Positions 1-8,417 of a DNA stretch of 32,231 nt are shown one piece after another. The notes under the pieces were generated by a model, which saw only the letters and a list, made by a program, of their open reading frames with translations, was not told where the DNA came from and did not search any database. The DNA is taken from the NCBI GenBank assembly GCA_011049115.1, contig DSCM01000098.1, forward strand, positions 1-32,231. The letters run 5' to 3'. Numbering within the stretch: the stretch's first letter is position 1; each line of letters begins with the position of its first letter. This stretch comes from Pseudomonadota bacterium (GTDB taxonomy: Bacteria; Desulfobacterota; Anaeroferrophillalia; Anaeroferrophillales; Tharpellaceae). The position numbers were made by a program, and so were the translations under genes.

Positions 1-464
1 GAACCCATCCAGGGACGACGATTTTGGCGCAGGAAGTGTCCTTTAAGATTTTGCAGATATTCCGAAGGAATGCGCGATAAGGGGTGACGCAGGACAAAAA
101 GGATGCGACAGCCACCGAAAACCTGAAGCAGCCGCTTCAACATCTCTACATACTTTTCCGTCATCCGGTTTCCCAGAATTTCCCATGACGCCACCAGAAC
201 CATCTCCGGCGAGATTTCCGGCAACACTTTTTCCACGTAAAGATTCCGTGGATAAGTGCAATCAAAAAGCTGACAGAGTTGCCAGAGAGTGGGCTTGAAA
301 ATTTCGTAGAGAAGCTCTGTAACACACCCCTCCCTGTGGGCCAAACCTTTGACCTTACCGCAATAGAAAACCTGGGAGTGGTGGGCGAAAAGCGCCTCCT
401 GTAGAGTCGTCGTTGCGGTTTTGGTTAATCCGACATGCAACAAGAGGCCATTTTTATCGGCCAT
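1..464 (-). CDS. Sulfotransferase-family protein, partial (runs off the left edge)
   Basis: An ATG at 464-462 opens a frame of 154 codons without a stop to the window edge. It is preceded by AAGGAG about 10 bases upstream. Near the N-terminus it reads HVGLTKTATTTLQ, the expected form of the 5'-phosphosulfate-binding loop of PAPS-dependent sulfotransferases (Lys-Thr-x-Thr-Thr-Leu-Gln). Around residues 126-135 it reads LFVLRHPLSRIPSEY, resembling the strand and Arg/Ser motif that binds the 3'-phosphate. The family transfers sulfate from PAPS to sugars or other acceptors; the acceptor cannot be told. It follows a broken glycosyltransferase and is a paralogue of the broken gene at 1944-2589, so a role in sulfated surface glycans is inferred. 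Unlike its neighbours, the visible part is intact. Confidence 0.75.
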   Translation of the reverse strand, partial: MADKNGLLLHVGLTKTATTTLQEALFAHHSQVFYCGKVKGLAHREGCVTELLYEIFKPTLWQLCQLFDCTYPRNLYVEKVLPEISPEMVLVASWEILGNRMTEKYVEMLKRLLQVFGGCRILFVLRHPLSRIPSEYLQNLKGHFLRQNRRPWMG

Positions 465-515
465 TGCGAAAATGCTCCTTTCGCAAACCATCCACGATTT
501 GCCCCCAATTAATCT

Positions 516-1855
516 TTATTGACTTTTTTCGGCTAAAGCCAGACTCAAAGTCACAAACTCTCTGGTACTTTCCCGCCAGTCGGGCCAGGAAAACTTTTGC
601 TGCTCACCAAAGCCCTCCGCCGACAACCAGAGTGCTCTTGCCACTCTTCTAAAAGAAGGACCAATTCATCAGGAGAATCGAGTTTAAAAAATCGACAGAA
701 ATTCTCCCCACTTTCGCGAAACACCGGAATATCGCTGGCGAAAACGGTCAAACCGTGCATTAGTCCCTCGACAACCGGCAAACCGAACCCCTCGGCAAGG
801 GAAGGACAAACCAGACAATCAGCTCTTTCGATCGCTTCAGAAAGATCCCGGTCGCTGGCGTTATCAAGATGCAGAAGTCGTGTACCAAAATCGGCATGGC
901 CTCTGATACGATCGATAACCTCGCGATTCTTCCAGCCCGGTCGACCGATAATTATCAACGAGACATCGACATCTTTGGCGCGCAGGAGGTCGTAGGCATC
1001 CAAAAGCAGGAGGTGGTTTTCCCTGGGTTCTATGGTTCCAATCGTAAGGATGGCCTTACCGGGGGTATTCCAGAGGGGTTGCAGGTAGCGTTAAATTTTC
1101 TTCCGTTCAGAAATCGAATCTAGTTCAGCTCCAAGTCGAAAAGATCCACCGGCAAAAAAAATGAGGGCGCAGCTCCGGATGTTTTTGCAGATAGCCATTA
1201 AGAGCTTTTCGGGTTGCTTCGGAATTGGTTACGAAAAAATCCACCCGCGGAATAATCTGCGCAAACCAAGCTGAAAAACCCCTTACCGTTACCTCCTGGC
1301 AAAGCTCCGGCATAAGTAAAGGGAAAAGGTCGTGCACCATCGCCCCCAGGATAACCCCGCGCCCAAACTGAACTTTGAAAAGAGCCTCCAGCATAGCGGT
1401 TGAACGCCAAGTCGAATCGACCAGCACCACGATATCGCCCGCACGAAAGGAGATAAAACGACCGATTATCAGCTTGGCCGGAATTGTGGCCAGAGCCATC
1501 AGGGAAAAAGGAAGGTCACGCATTTTTTGCGCTGTTCCGGCGAAAACAGGAGTTTGACCAGACGAATTATAATTCGTCGGCAAAAATCCGGGAGATAGCC
1601 ACCGCTCGATTCGACCAGAGACTCGACGCTCTTCTTTAACCTGATCATGAAATATGGTCTTATCTTGACCTTACGGGAGGGAATAATAAAACCGAAACCG
1701 GTCCAAAGCAAGGGATAGACATCAAAATCGCGGCCCGAAAATGCCGGCCCATGATTGGCAAGATTACGCACAACCCTCTGAATGCCGCTATTTCCTCCAT
1801 GAAAAAAGGTCTGCGTACACTCAATAAAAATTCGGGTTTTATTCTTTACTGCCAT
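516..1855 (-). pseudogene. GT4-type glycosyltransferase, broken by frameshifts and a stop
   Basis: The gene starts at ATG 1855 (AGGAA upstream) and must be read in several frames. The N-terminal part shows FFHGGNSGIQRVVRNL, the nucleotide-sugar glycosyltransferase opening. The middle shows DIVVLVDSTW and VDFFVTNSEATRKAL. The C-terminal half shows GTIEPRENHLLLLDAYD, then SLAEGFGLPVVEGL, the GT4 donor-binding E-x7-E region, and ends with an FSWPDW segment. Joining these needs one extra base at each of four homopolymers: A6 near 1525, T8 near 1160, GG near 1126 and T4 near 593. A TAA also interrupts the frame near 1093. A functional parent would be about 440 residues and add a sugar to a glycan at the inner membrane. 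Either true decay or homopolymer under-calling could explain the shifts. Confidence 0.8.
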
Positions 1856-1943
1856 CAGCTTTCCTAAAATGGGTACTCATACCTGATAAACAGATCCACA
1901 TGTAACCAAAAACCTTTAGCCGATATCTTACGACTCTCCACAA

Positions 1944-2589
1944 CTAGCCAAAATAGCCATGGCGGGTCAAAGGCAGAGCGAAAGTCTCCTCCAGCCAGCG
2001 ATTTCCCTTAAAGGTCAAAGAAAAGATCCGCTCGCGCCAGGCGGGAGGGATCGGAGCACGCGCCTTACCTCCTCTAGCCCCAGGCTCCCTTTTTCGATCA
2101 AGGCCCAGAAGTTCCTTCCGCCGCCGCCGCGGGGCGAATCTGAAACGCAATGATTGCATCTGCGAGCCTTTGATTTTTTGCAAGGCCTCAACCTGCGCCG
2201 TCGTCCATCTCTCATTATCGATGCTGGCAGCGGTCAGTTGAACCCCTTTTGGCCAGGATATCGGTGAAGTAAGATTCCCAGGACCAAACCGGCGCCAGAT
2301 TTTCCTTGGCGGCATGCATTGAGATGTCGGCATAAAGCTCGCGACAAGCGGCAAAATCGGGAGCATAAACCTCGCCATAGGCGACCCCCTGCATGAGCTT
2401 GAAAACCGTGGCATCGCGACAGGCTTCAAAACGGCGATAGCGTCCTTGGAAAAAAGGGCCGTCAAAACGACCCAGATAATAAATCTCACTGTGGCCGGCA
2501 AAAAGACGCCACTGCAGAGTTTTAGTCGCAGTTTTGGGCATCCCGATATGAATAACCGGCAAACGACCGGACAACAGCTCCGCCTTCAT
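1944..2589 (-). pseudogene. Second sulfotransferase-family gene, frameshifted and internally shortened
   Basis: The start ATG overlaps the stop of the upstream ABC exporter gene (ATGA-type junction). The first 115 residues carry VIHIGMPKTATKTLQ, a PAPS 5'-phosphosulfate loop, and later WSWESYFTDIL, similar in layout to the fragment at 1-464. Near 2220-2260 the frame changes, and the remaining stretch ends with IPPAWRERIFSLTFKGNR and LEETFALPL, a typical sulfotransferase C-terminus. The central part that should hold the 3'-phosphate-binding Arg/Ser motif is missing, roughly 90-100 residues by comparison with usual family length (250-300). The gene is therefore unlikely to make an active enzyme. 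Confidence 0.7.
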
Positions 2590-4030
2590 TGCAAAAAAAC
2601 CTCACTCTTTTGAGATTTGACCATCTCAGCATAAAGACCCTCACGTGCCAGCAGTTCAGCATGGCTGCCATCCTCCACCAGACGCCCCTCATCGAGTACC
2701 AGAATCCGATCCGCCTCCTTGACCGTCGACAACCGATGTGAGATAAAGATGATCGTTCGCTTGGCCGCCAAATCTTTGAGAACCTGGAACATCGACGCTT
2801 CGGAAGCCATATCGAGGTTTGAGGTCGGTTCATCCAAAATCAAAAGTGCCTAGCTGCGGGCCAGAGCCCGGGTAATCGCTAACAGCTGCCACTGACCGGC
2901 AGAGAGGGTCTCATCGCCAAAAAGGCGACCGAGATGGGTCTTAAAACCTTGCGGCAATTTTTCAACAAAACCCTTAATTCCGGTTTTAGCGGCCAACCGG
3001 CAAACCTCTTCCGGAGCATCTTTTAATTTCTGCCAATCGCCAAAAGCAATATTGTCATGCACAGTGGCCTCAAAACGGGTTGGTTTTTGGAAAACCATCG
3101 CAATATGGTCGTGCAGCCACCGCAACGAAAGCTTTCTCACATCAGTATCATCTATCCTGATGCTACCCTGTTCAAGCTCATAGAATCTGGCGATCAATTT
3201 AACCAAAGTAGTCTTACCCGCGCCGTTCCGACCGACAATCGCAACCGTTTGACCGGACGGAATCGATAACGTAAGCTCCTTAAGAACCGCAACCTGGCTA
3301 TGGGGATAGGTAAAGCTGACACGCTCAAAATCGATACGCCCTTTGTACTCTGCCGGCACACTCCTCCCTTATCCGAAATTTTCGGTTCAACCGCGAGAAA
3401 ATCAAGCAGCGGAACGATAGCCAAAGAGGCCTCCGCTCCCAGCGCCATTGCGTTGAAGAGTTGAGTATTGCTCCTCAGAGCCCGGAAAAAGCGGCCAGCG
3501 AAAAGGTGACAAGGACCCCGACGGCAACCGTCCCCTGACAAAAATCATAGGTCAACCAGGTTATCGTTGCCAGCAGTACCACCATATAGAAGAGGATGGT
3601 GAATCCCAGACGAAGCGATATCTTTTCCAGAATCTCTCTTCTGGCGATGACGATAGAACGGGCCGTCTCTTCGAAACGCTGAATTATCTCACCGGCCAGG
3701 TTAAGAAGTTTTATCGCCGGAACATTCTCGGTTCCGGCTAAACGCGAGGTGTAGTAACGCCCCAAACGGCGCCTTTGCGTAGTTTTGATATCAAGTTGAT
3801 AATTGCTGTACGACACTGAAACTGCGCACCGCCAAAAGCGGAATACCGGCCACAAAAAGGAGTAAAGCCGGCAGCGGTTGACGCCACCGGGATGACCGCT
3901 TCAAGAAGAAAGCAACCGACAATTGTGGCAAATAAGCGGCGCGAGGCGCGCCAGGCCAAGCGGAAAGACCAGGCCACCGCCACAATAAAATCGGCGGAAA
4001 GTTTATTTTTTTTTTCTTATTCAGACCCAT
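2586..4030 (-). pseudogene. ABC exporter (membrane plus ATPase half-transporter), broken
   Basis: The ATPase domain is clear: IVGRNGAGKTTLVKL (Walker A), a FQKPTRFEATVHDNIAFG segment after the Q-loop, a signature reading LSAGQWQ instead of LSGGQ, LLILDEPTSNLD (Walker B) and FISHRLSTV (H-loop). A TAG at 2849-2851 sits between the signature and Walker B. The membrane domain is spread over several frames; joins fall at A10 near 4005-4014, in the 3780-3870 area, at GGG near 3480 and at GGG near 3365. About 110 residues seem lost between the first membrane helix region and PALLLFVAGIPLLAV. Full-length exporters of this kind are near 580-600 residues and move lipids or glycolipids outward. The likely start is ATG 4030, without a good ribosome site, so the true N-terminus may also be lost. 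Confidence 0.8.
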
Positions 4031-4574
4031 CAACAACAACTGGCTAACAGCGTTATAACTCTACATGGCAACGACAACCAGAAATGGAAACGCAGACTAT
4101 TTAGTGGCTTACTGCGTTATTTTCTTATTTTTTTCTACATTTTTTCAACCGCAAAAACAAGCAACTGTTAAGTGCTTCACGGGTTATCCCTGAAGGGGAT
4201 GTCCCGAGGAAGAAACTTATCCAGCTCTGCTGGGTCTGACAAGAGCACTCATTTGTGACCACCGAAAATACCTTTCGGTACGGGCCGCAAGACCCCTTTG
4301 GGTTGCGGGGCTAGCTCCCGCATTAGAGTTTCCTCAAAAAGTCGAAAGCTTAAGCCACAACTTAGAGCGGTTGATTGCCACTGACTGTGAGCTGCCCCCC
4401 AAGATTACCCAGAAGGCAAAAGCAGCTCCCTGATAAATGAGGAGGCGCCTCCAAACCAGGTTTTCAACGAGCCCAAAGAATTCCCGGTTCAGACCAGCAA
4501 GTTCATTGCCGGAAAGATGCGGCGCAGACCGGCTGCGGCGCTCCCGCAAAGGGCAATAACTTGCGGATAAGCGG
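4031..4574. other. Gene-free stretch with three consecutive hairpins
   Basis: No reading frame here resembles a known protein. Three hairpins follow one another. At 4180-4206, CGGG and ATCCC pair with GGGAT and CCCG around a small internal loop. At 4261-4279, ACCGAAA pairs with TTTCGGT. At 4281-4320, an outer CGGG/CCCG closes a CCGCA...TGCGG stem with an inner ACCC/GGGT. None is followed by a T-run in either direction, so these are not ordinary terminators. They could be a structured RNA, a regulatory leader of the broken ABC gene, or remains of a mobile element. The stretch lies at the border between the decayed glycan cluster and the intact sulfur/trp block. Confidence 0.45.
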
Positions 4575-5771
4575 TCAATCAGCCACAAACCGCCGGTTTT
4601 TTAAATATAAAGGAGAAATCGCCCAGAGACGGCGGACAATGGCGGTAAATTTTTCGAGGAAAAGATCCACTTCGGCCTGAGTGCTCCACCGCCCCAGACT
4701 GATGCGCAGCGCCCCCTGGACCAACTCCGGGCCAACCCCCATGGCGCGCAGCACCGGCGACCCCCGATGATCACCGCTGGAACAAGCGGAACCGGCTGAA
4801 ACCGCGATATTTTCAAGATCGAGATGGGCCAGCAGAGACTCACCGTCAACCCAGGGAACACTTAAACAGCAGGTATTGGGCACCCGCTGACGGCGATGCC
4901 CATGAAAAATCAGTTCTCCATCCAGGGCGGTCTGCAATGAAGCCTCAAGATAATCGCGCAGTCGACCGATACGTTCGCTTTCCTCCCCCATCCGCCCGCG
5001 CAAAAGCTCGCAGGCCAGACCCAACGCGGCCATGGCGGGAGGATTTTCCGTGCCGCTACGCCGACCTCGTTCCTGTCCGCCGCCATGCAGTAGAGGCTCC
5101 AGTTCAACCCCGGAACGCAGCCACAGGGCTCCAATGCCCTTGGGCGCGTAAACCTTATGACCGGACAGCGACAACAGATCCACCCCCAGGGTCTTTACAT
5201 CAATCGCCACCTTACCGAAAGCCTGCACCGCGTCCGTGTGCAGAAGCACGCCCCGAGGCCGGGTCAGGGCGGCAATCTCCGCCAACGGAAACAGCACTCC
5301 GGTTTCATTGTTGGCCAACATCAGGGAAACCATCAGCGTTTCATCGCGTAAAGCCTCGCCTACCTGGTCCGGACTCAGGGTGCCATCGGCGGCAACCGGC
5401 AAACGCGTAATCTCGGCGCCCAGACTCTCGAGATAAGCACTGGTCGCCATTATCGCCGGATGTTCGACCGCGGAGATGACGGCATGGACCTTGCGCCCCC
5501 GGCAGAGCGAAGGCAGCAAGCCACCTTTCAGAGCCAGGTTATCACTCTCGGTACCGCCCGAGGTAAAACAAAGCTCCTCGGGTTCGGCGTTAAGCAGATC
5601 GGCAATCTGCCGGCGAGCCCGGGAAACGATTCCGGCCACAGGCCTCCCAAAACAATGACCGCTGGAAGGGTTACCAAAATTTTTCCGGGCCACCTCGGCC
5701 ATCAGAGCCAACACCTGAGGATCGACCGGAGTGGTCGCGTTATAATCAAAATAGATTCGATTATCTTTCAT
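4575..5771 (-). CDS. nifS: Cysteine desulfurase, NifS/IscS family
   Basis: The 398-residue product matches the family's usual length. It is a pyridoxal-phosphate enzyme that takes sulfur from L-cysteine and passes it on as a persulfide. Visible landmarks are YFDYNATTPVDP at the N-terminus, the Schiff-base lysine in SLSGHKVYAPKGIGAL (about K206), the cofactor-contacting EHPA and TDAVQAFGK segments, and the catalytic cysteine loop SAGSACSSGDH (about C330). The ACSSGDHRGSPVLRAMG form resembles NifS-type enzymes more than E. coli IscS, but the split is not secure. The start ATG has a weak GGA upstream. The gene lies 174 bases downstream of the IscR-like regulator and no iscU or nifU scaffold is next to it in the window. 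It likely supplies sulfur for Fe-S assembly or for the neighbouring sulfur-assimilation genes. Confidence 0.93.
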   Translation of the reverse strand: MKDNRIYFDYNATTPVDPQVLALMAEVARKNFGNPSSGHCFGRPVAGIVSRARRQIADLLNAEPEELCFTSGGTESDNLALKGGLLPSLCRGRKVHAVISAVEHPAIMATSAYLESLGAEITRLPVAADGTLSPDQVGEALRDETLMVSLMLANNETGVLFPLAEIAALTRPRGVLLHTDAVQAFGKVAIDVKTLGVDLLSLSGHKVYAPKGIGALWLRSGVELEPLLHGGGQERGRRSGTENPPAMAALGLACELLRGRMGEESERIGRLRDYLEASLQTALDGELIFHGHRRQRVPNTCCLSVPWVDGESLLAHLDLENIAVSAGSACSSGDHRGSPVLRAMGVGPELVQGALRISLGRWSTQAEVDLFLEKFTAIVRRLWAISPLYLKNRRFVAD

Positions 5772-5789
5772 TTTCCAGTCACTTAAAGC

Positions 5790-5810
5790 AAAAACCGGCT
5801 TGCGGCCGGT
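5790..5810 (-). terminator. Short intrinsic terminator or attenuator between iscR-like gene and nifS
   Basis: Read on the minus strand, ACCGGC and GCCGGT pair around a CGCAA loop and are followed directly by TTTTT. The stem is only 6 bp but GC-rich. It ends about 20 bases before the nifS start, so it could cut or tune transcription of nifS from the upstream operon. Its place in front of a gene, not after one, favours partial termination. Confidence 0.45.
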
Positions 5811-5945
5811 CGGTTACACATAACACAAGACGATCCCCCGCGGAGCCGGAAAACCATATTCAAAGCCATCGCGGCGCCGGACTCCAGCTGCGGTGCGGCG
5901 GGAAAAACTTTCGTCCGCCCGTCTACCCGTCGAACATTTATCCGC

Positions 5946-6389
5946 CTATGCGCCCTTTGACCCGGAAAGCAGATTGGCCAGGGAAATCGAATGCAGATAA
6001 GAGCTGATCTTTTCGTCGAGCTCCTCCCACATCGGTCGGGTCACACAACAGGCGTTCCGTGAAGAACCCGAAGCACAGGCGGCCTCGTCATAATATTCAC
6101 AGTTACGACAATCAACCGGATTGATTGATTCCTTGACCACCGCCATGATCTCATCCAGAAAGATCGCCTCGGGATCACGGGCAAACAGATATCCACCCCC
6201 GGGCCCCCGAACGCTTTTCACCAGACCGGAACGCCGCAAATGAACAAACAACTGTTCCAGATAACTGACGGAAATCCCTTCAACCCGACTGATATTCTTA
6301 AGAGAAACCGGACCCTCCTGGAGTTTCGAGAGAATCCCCAGGGAAACCATGGCCCGAATCGAATAACGACCTTTAGTAGAAAGCTTCAA
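5946..6389 (-). CDS. iscR: Rrf2/IscR-family Fe-S-sensing repressor
   Basis: I choose a TTG start at 6389-6387: it follows GGAGGT by 7 bases and gives the family's normal opening, MKLSTKGRYSIRAM. The product is 147 residues. A winged helix-turn-helix occupies about residues 1-70 (VSLKNISRVEGISVSYLEQL, then the GPGGGY wing). Three cysteines at about 94, 97 and 105, with a further pair at 114-115, form the likely [2Fe-2S] ligand region; the spacing differs from E. coli IscR (C92, C98, C104). Rrf2 proteins sense Fe-S status and control Fe-S and sulfur genes. The TTG overlaps the TGA stop of the preceding ferredoxin gene, so translation is probably coupled. nifS follows downstream. Other Rrf2 members such as CymR are possible alternatives. 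Confidence 0.85.
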   Translation of the reverse strand: MKLSTKGRYSIRAMVSLGILSKLQEGPVSLKNISRVEGISVSYLEQLFVHLRRSGLVKSVRGPGGGYLFARDPEAIFLDEIMAVVKESINPVDCRNCEYYDEAACASGSSRNACCVTRPMWEELDEKISSYLHSISLANLLSGSKGA

Positions 6390-6790
6390 AAGTTTACCTC
6401 CATCGCCCGAGGCGGACAGACATTGACACAAAGACCGCAGGCACTGCATTTTTCCGGGGTGAAAATAACCTTCATCGAAGGTCTTTCAATCGAAAGCGCC
6501 CCGGTAGGACAAATCGCCGTGCAAGCTCCGCAGCTGGTGCAGATTTCTTCATTGCGCTTAACGCTTTTGCGAATCGACTCGACCTCGACCCCGCTTTCCT
6601 GAAGATAGGTCAGACCCTGCTCCAACGGAATTTCATCGCCGTCGATTTCCAGAACCAGATAACTTTCCTTACGCGGCAGAATTACGGCGCGCAGAATATT
6701 GACAACCAGATCATAATTTTTAATGAGCTTATAAACAATCGGCTTGTCGTAGTTATTTTGGTTGAAATGAAGAACATAAATTCTCTTCAT
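6386..6790 (-). CDS. NIL-domain ferredoxin (two 4Fe-4S clusters)
   Basis: The 134-residue protein has an N-terminal NIL domain (about residues 1-75), as found at the end of methionine ABC transporter ATPases. A C-terminal ferredoxin part follows with two Cys-x2-Cys-x2-Cys-x3-Cys-Pro motifs, ligands at about C84, C87, C90, C94 and C115, C118, C121, C125. In Methanosarcina, NIL-ferredoxins of this layout act with a COG1900 protein to turn aspartate semialdehyde and sulfide into homocysteine. That role is established for the family, not shown here. The gene sits 16 bases after a UPF0280 gene, also tied to sulfide use in methanogens, and overlaps the iscR-like start. A COG1900 partner is not in the window. 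A GGGA ribosome site precedes the ATG. Confidence 0.88.
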   Translation of the reverse strand: MKRIYVLHFNQNNYDKPIVYKLIKNYDLVVNILRAVILPRKESYLVLEIDGDEIPLEQGLTYLQESGVEVESIRKSVKRNEEICTSCGACTAICPTGALSIERPSMKVIFTPEKCSACGLCVNVCPPRAMEVNF

Positions 6791-6806
6791 GAATTTTCCC
6801 TATTAT

Positions 6807-7574
6807 TCATATTTCAATCAATTCAAGATTCCCCCCGGTCGCCAGGTCATCGTCCATGATCGCCAAGGCCGCCGACACCCCCGGCCAGGCCAGCGCTTTT
6901 TCCACGACCCGGCCGAGATCCCGCTTGCCATGAACCAGGTTAGCCAAAGCCGTTGCCGCGGCATCGGCCAGAGCGGCATCTTCGGCGACAATAGTAACCG
7001 CGTCGGCCCGGCCGAAACTCAAAGAATGTCCCACGCTGGCCGAAGAGGTGCAAACCCCGCAGGCAAAAGGGGCCGAGCCCGTAAGTCGGACTCCCAGCCG
7101 GCCGCTGAGCGGCGAGTTCCCCGCAAACACCCCTAAAGTGTAAACCCGACTGCCGGCCAGAAAAACATCGCCGCCATTTTCAACCACAACCATTCCACTC
7201 GCCGCCGGCAAATCCCGGCCGACGGCTTCAGCCAGGGCTCCGGCCACCGCCGCCATAGGACCGACCCCGGTAAGCGCAGCGGCCGCCATCATACTCCGTA
7301 ACAGCTTTGGCGCCGGTGGATAGGCGGCCGCCTCGACCGGAACCAGGCTGCCGCCCCAATCCGGATGACGCGCCAGAAAGGCCTCGAGCTGACCGCGATA
7401 ATGCAGCAGACGATTCAAGGCCAGACCTTTATATTGAGGCTCAACCCCGCTGATCCAGAGATCGCTTTCCGCCGCATGCACTTCAAAGGCAAACTGCGGG
7501 GACAGACCGCCGTCCGGTCGATAAAATCTCCGCCGATAGCCGCCCGGCCGCGATTCGCCCTTCCCTATAGACAT
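6807..7574 (-). CDS. UPF0280 family protein (COG2122, ApbE-like fold)
   Basis: The 255-residue product shows the family core: ALTGVGPMAAVAGALAEAVG near the middle, VVVENGGDVFLAG after it, and a C-terminal CGVCTSSASVGHSLSFGRAD stretch containing a Cys-x2-Cys pair. The opening RRFYR and the length fit UPF0280. The exact reaction is not known; the Methanosarcina member helps assimilate sulfide into homocysteine and the fold resembles the flavin transferase ApbE. Here it follows trpA by 42 bases and precedes the NIL-ferredoxin by 16 bases, so it links the tryptophan operon to the sulfur genes. The ATG is preceded by AAGG about 11 bases away. A TTGACA (7595-7590) just upstream might be part of an internal promoter. 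Confidence 0.85.
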   Translation of the reverse strand: MSIGKGESRPGGYRRRFYRPDGGLSPQFAFEVHAAESDLWISGVEPQYKGLALNRLLHYRGQLEAFLARHPDWGGSLVPVEAAAYPPAPKLLRSMMAAAALTGVGPMAAVAGALAEAVGRDLPAASGMVVVENGGDVFLAGSRVYTLGVFAGNSPLSGRLGVRLTGSAPFACGVCTSSASVGHSLSFGRADAVTIVAEDAALADAAATALANLVHGKRDLGRVVEKALAWPGVSAALAIMDDDLATGGNLELIEI

Positions 7575-7616
7575 AACCCAATAACCTTGTCAAGTATAAT
7601 GTTTTACTGCGACGAT

Positions 7617-8417
7617 TCAGTCGAGGGCCTCGCGCAGGCTTTTTACCCGCGCGGTCAATTCCCGGCGACCGGCATCCGACGCCTGACCTCGGCCGATGAT
7701 TTCCACCAGGGCGCTGCCGACAATCACGGCATCGGCATGGGAACCGACACTGCGCACCTGTTCCGGCGTGGAGATGCCGAAACCGGCAGCCACCGGCAGA
7801 TTTTTCGCGACGCTCCTGACCAGATCCAGATTTTCAGCCAGTTCAGGGGGTAAACCGGAACGAGCCCCGGTAATGCCGGTAATCGTCACATAATAAAGAA
7901 AACCGCTGCCCGAAGCCACGATCTCCGCCAGACGCTCGGCGGAAGTCGTCGGAGCTGCCAGAGGAATCACGGCCAGACGTCCGACCGCCAAGCGGCGTAA
8001 TTCTCCCGACTCTTCCAGGGGCAGATCGGGAACGATCAGACCATCGACCCCGACCGCGACAGCCTCGGCCACCAGCCGCTCCAGGCCATAATGGAAAATG
8101 GGGTTGTAATAGGTCATCAGAACCAAAGGCAGCTGCGGCTGACGCCGGCGAATGCCTTTGACCGTCGACAAAATCCCCGCCAGAGTCGCGCCCTGGGCCA
8201 GAGCCCGACCTGAGGCCGCCTCAATTGTCGGGCCATCGGCCAGGGGATCGGAAAAGGGCACCCCCAGTTCCACAATATCGGCCCCGCCCGCCACCAGACA
8301 ATCAACCAGCTCGGGGGTCGCGTCCAAAATCGGATCGCCGGCGGTGATAAACGTGATCAAGGCCTTGCGCCCCGCCTGCCGAAGCCGGGAAAAACAATTT
8401 TCAAGACGCTGCATCAT
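7617..8417 (-). CDS. trpA: Tryptophan synthase alpha chain
   Basis: The 266-residue protein cleaves indole-3-glycerol phosphate to indole and glyceraldehyde 3-phosphate, passing indole to TrpB. It shows ITAGDP near the N-terminus, [14 protein letters not shown] with the catalytic Glu and Asp region, and [13 protein letters not shown] and [10 protein letters not shown] for phosphate binding. The start overlaps the trpB stop (ATGA). Two ATGs stand in tandem; the second is 5 bases from AGGAG and may be the true start, making the protein one residue shorter. It is the last trp gene of the operon. Confidence 0.96.
   Translation of the reverse strand: MMQRLENCFSRLRQAGRKALITFITAGDPILDATPELVDCLVAGGADIVELGVPFSDPLADGPTIEAASGRALAQGATLAGILSTVKGIRRRQPQLPLVLMTYYNPIFHYGLERLVAEAVAVGVDGLIVPDLPLEESGELRRLAVGRLAVIPLAAPTTSAERLAEIVASGSGFLYYVTITGITGARSGLPPELAENLDLVRSVAKNLPVAAGFGISTPEQVRSVGSHADAVIVGSALVEIIGRGQASDAGRRELTARVKSLREALD

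Noticed and set aside
43-261. Minus-strand 72-residue frame inside the left-edge sulfotransferase
   Set aside because: It is out of frame with the sulfotransferase, which is open across the same bases and has recognisable motifs.
2849-2851. Stop-codon readthrough or TAG recoding in the ABC gene
   Set aside because: The same gene has several frameshifts and an internal loss, and TAG terminates elsewhere in the window (trpE); recoding is not needed.
4334-4588. Minus-strand 84-residue frame overlapping the nifS end
   Set aside because: TTG start, no ribosome site, no family resemblance and unlikely composition; treated as chance.
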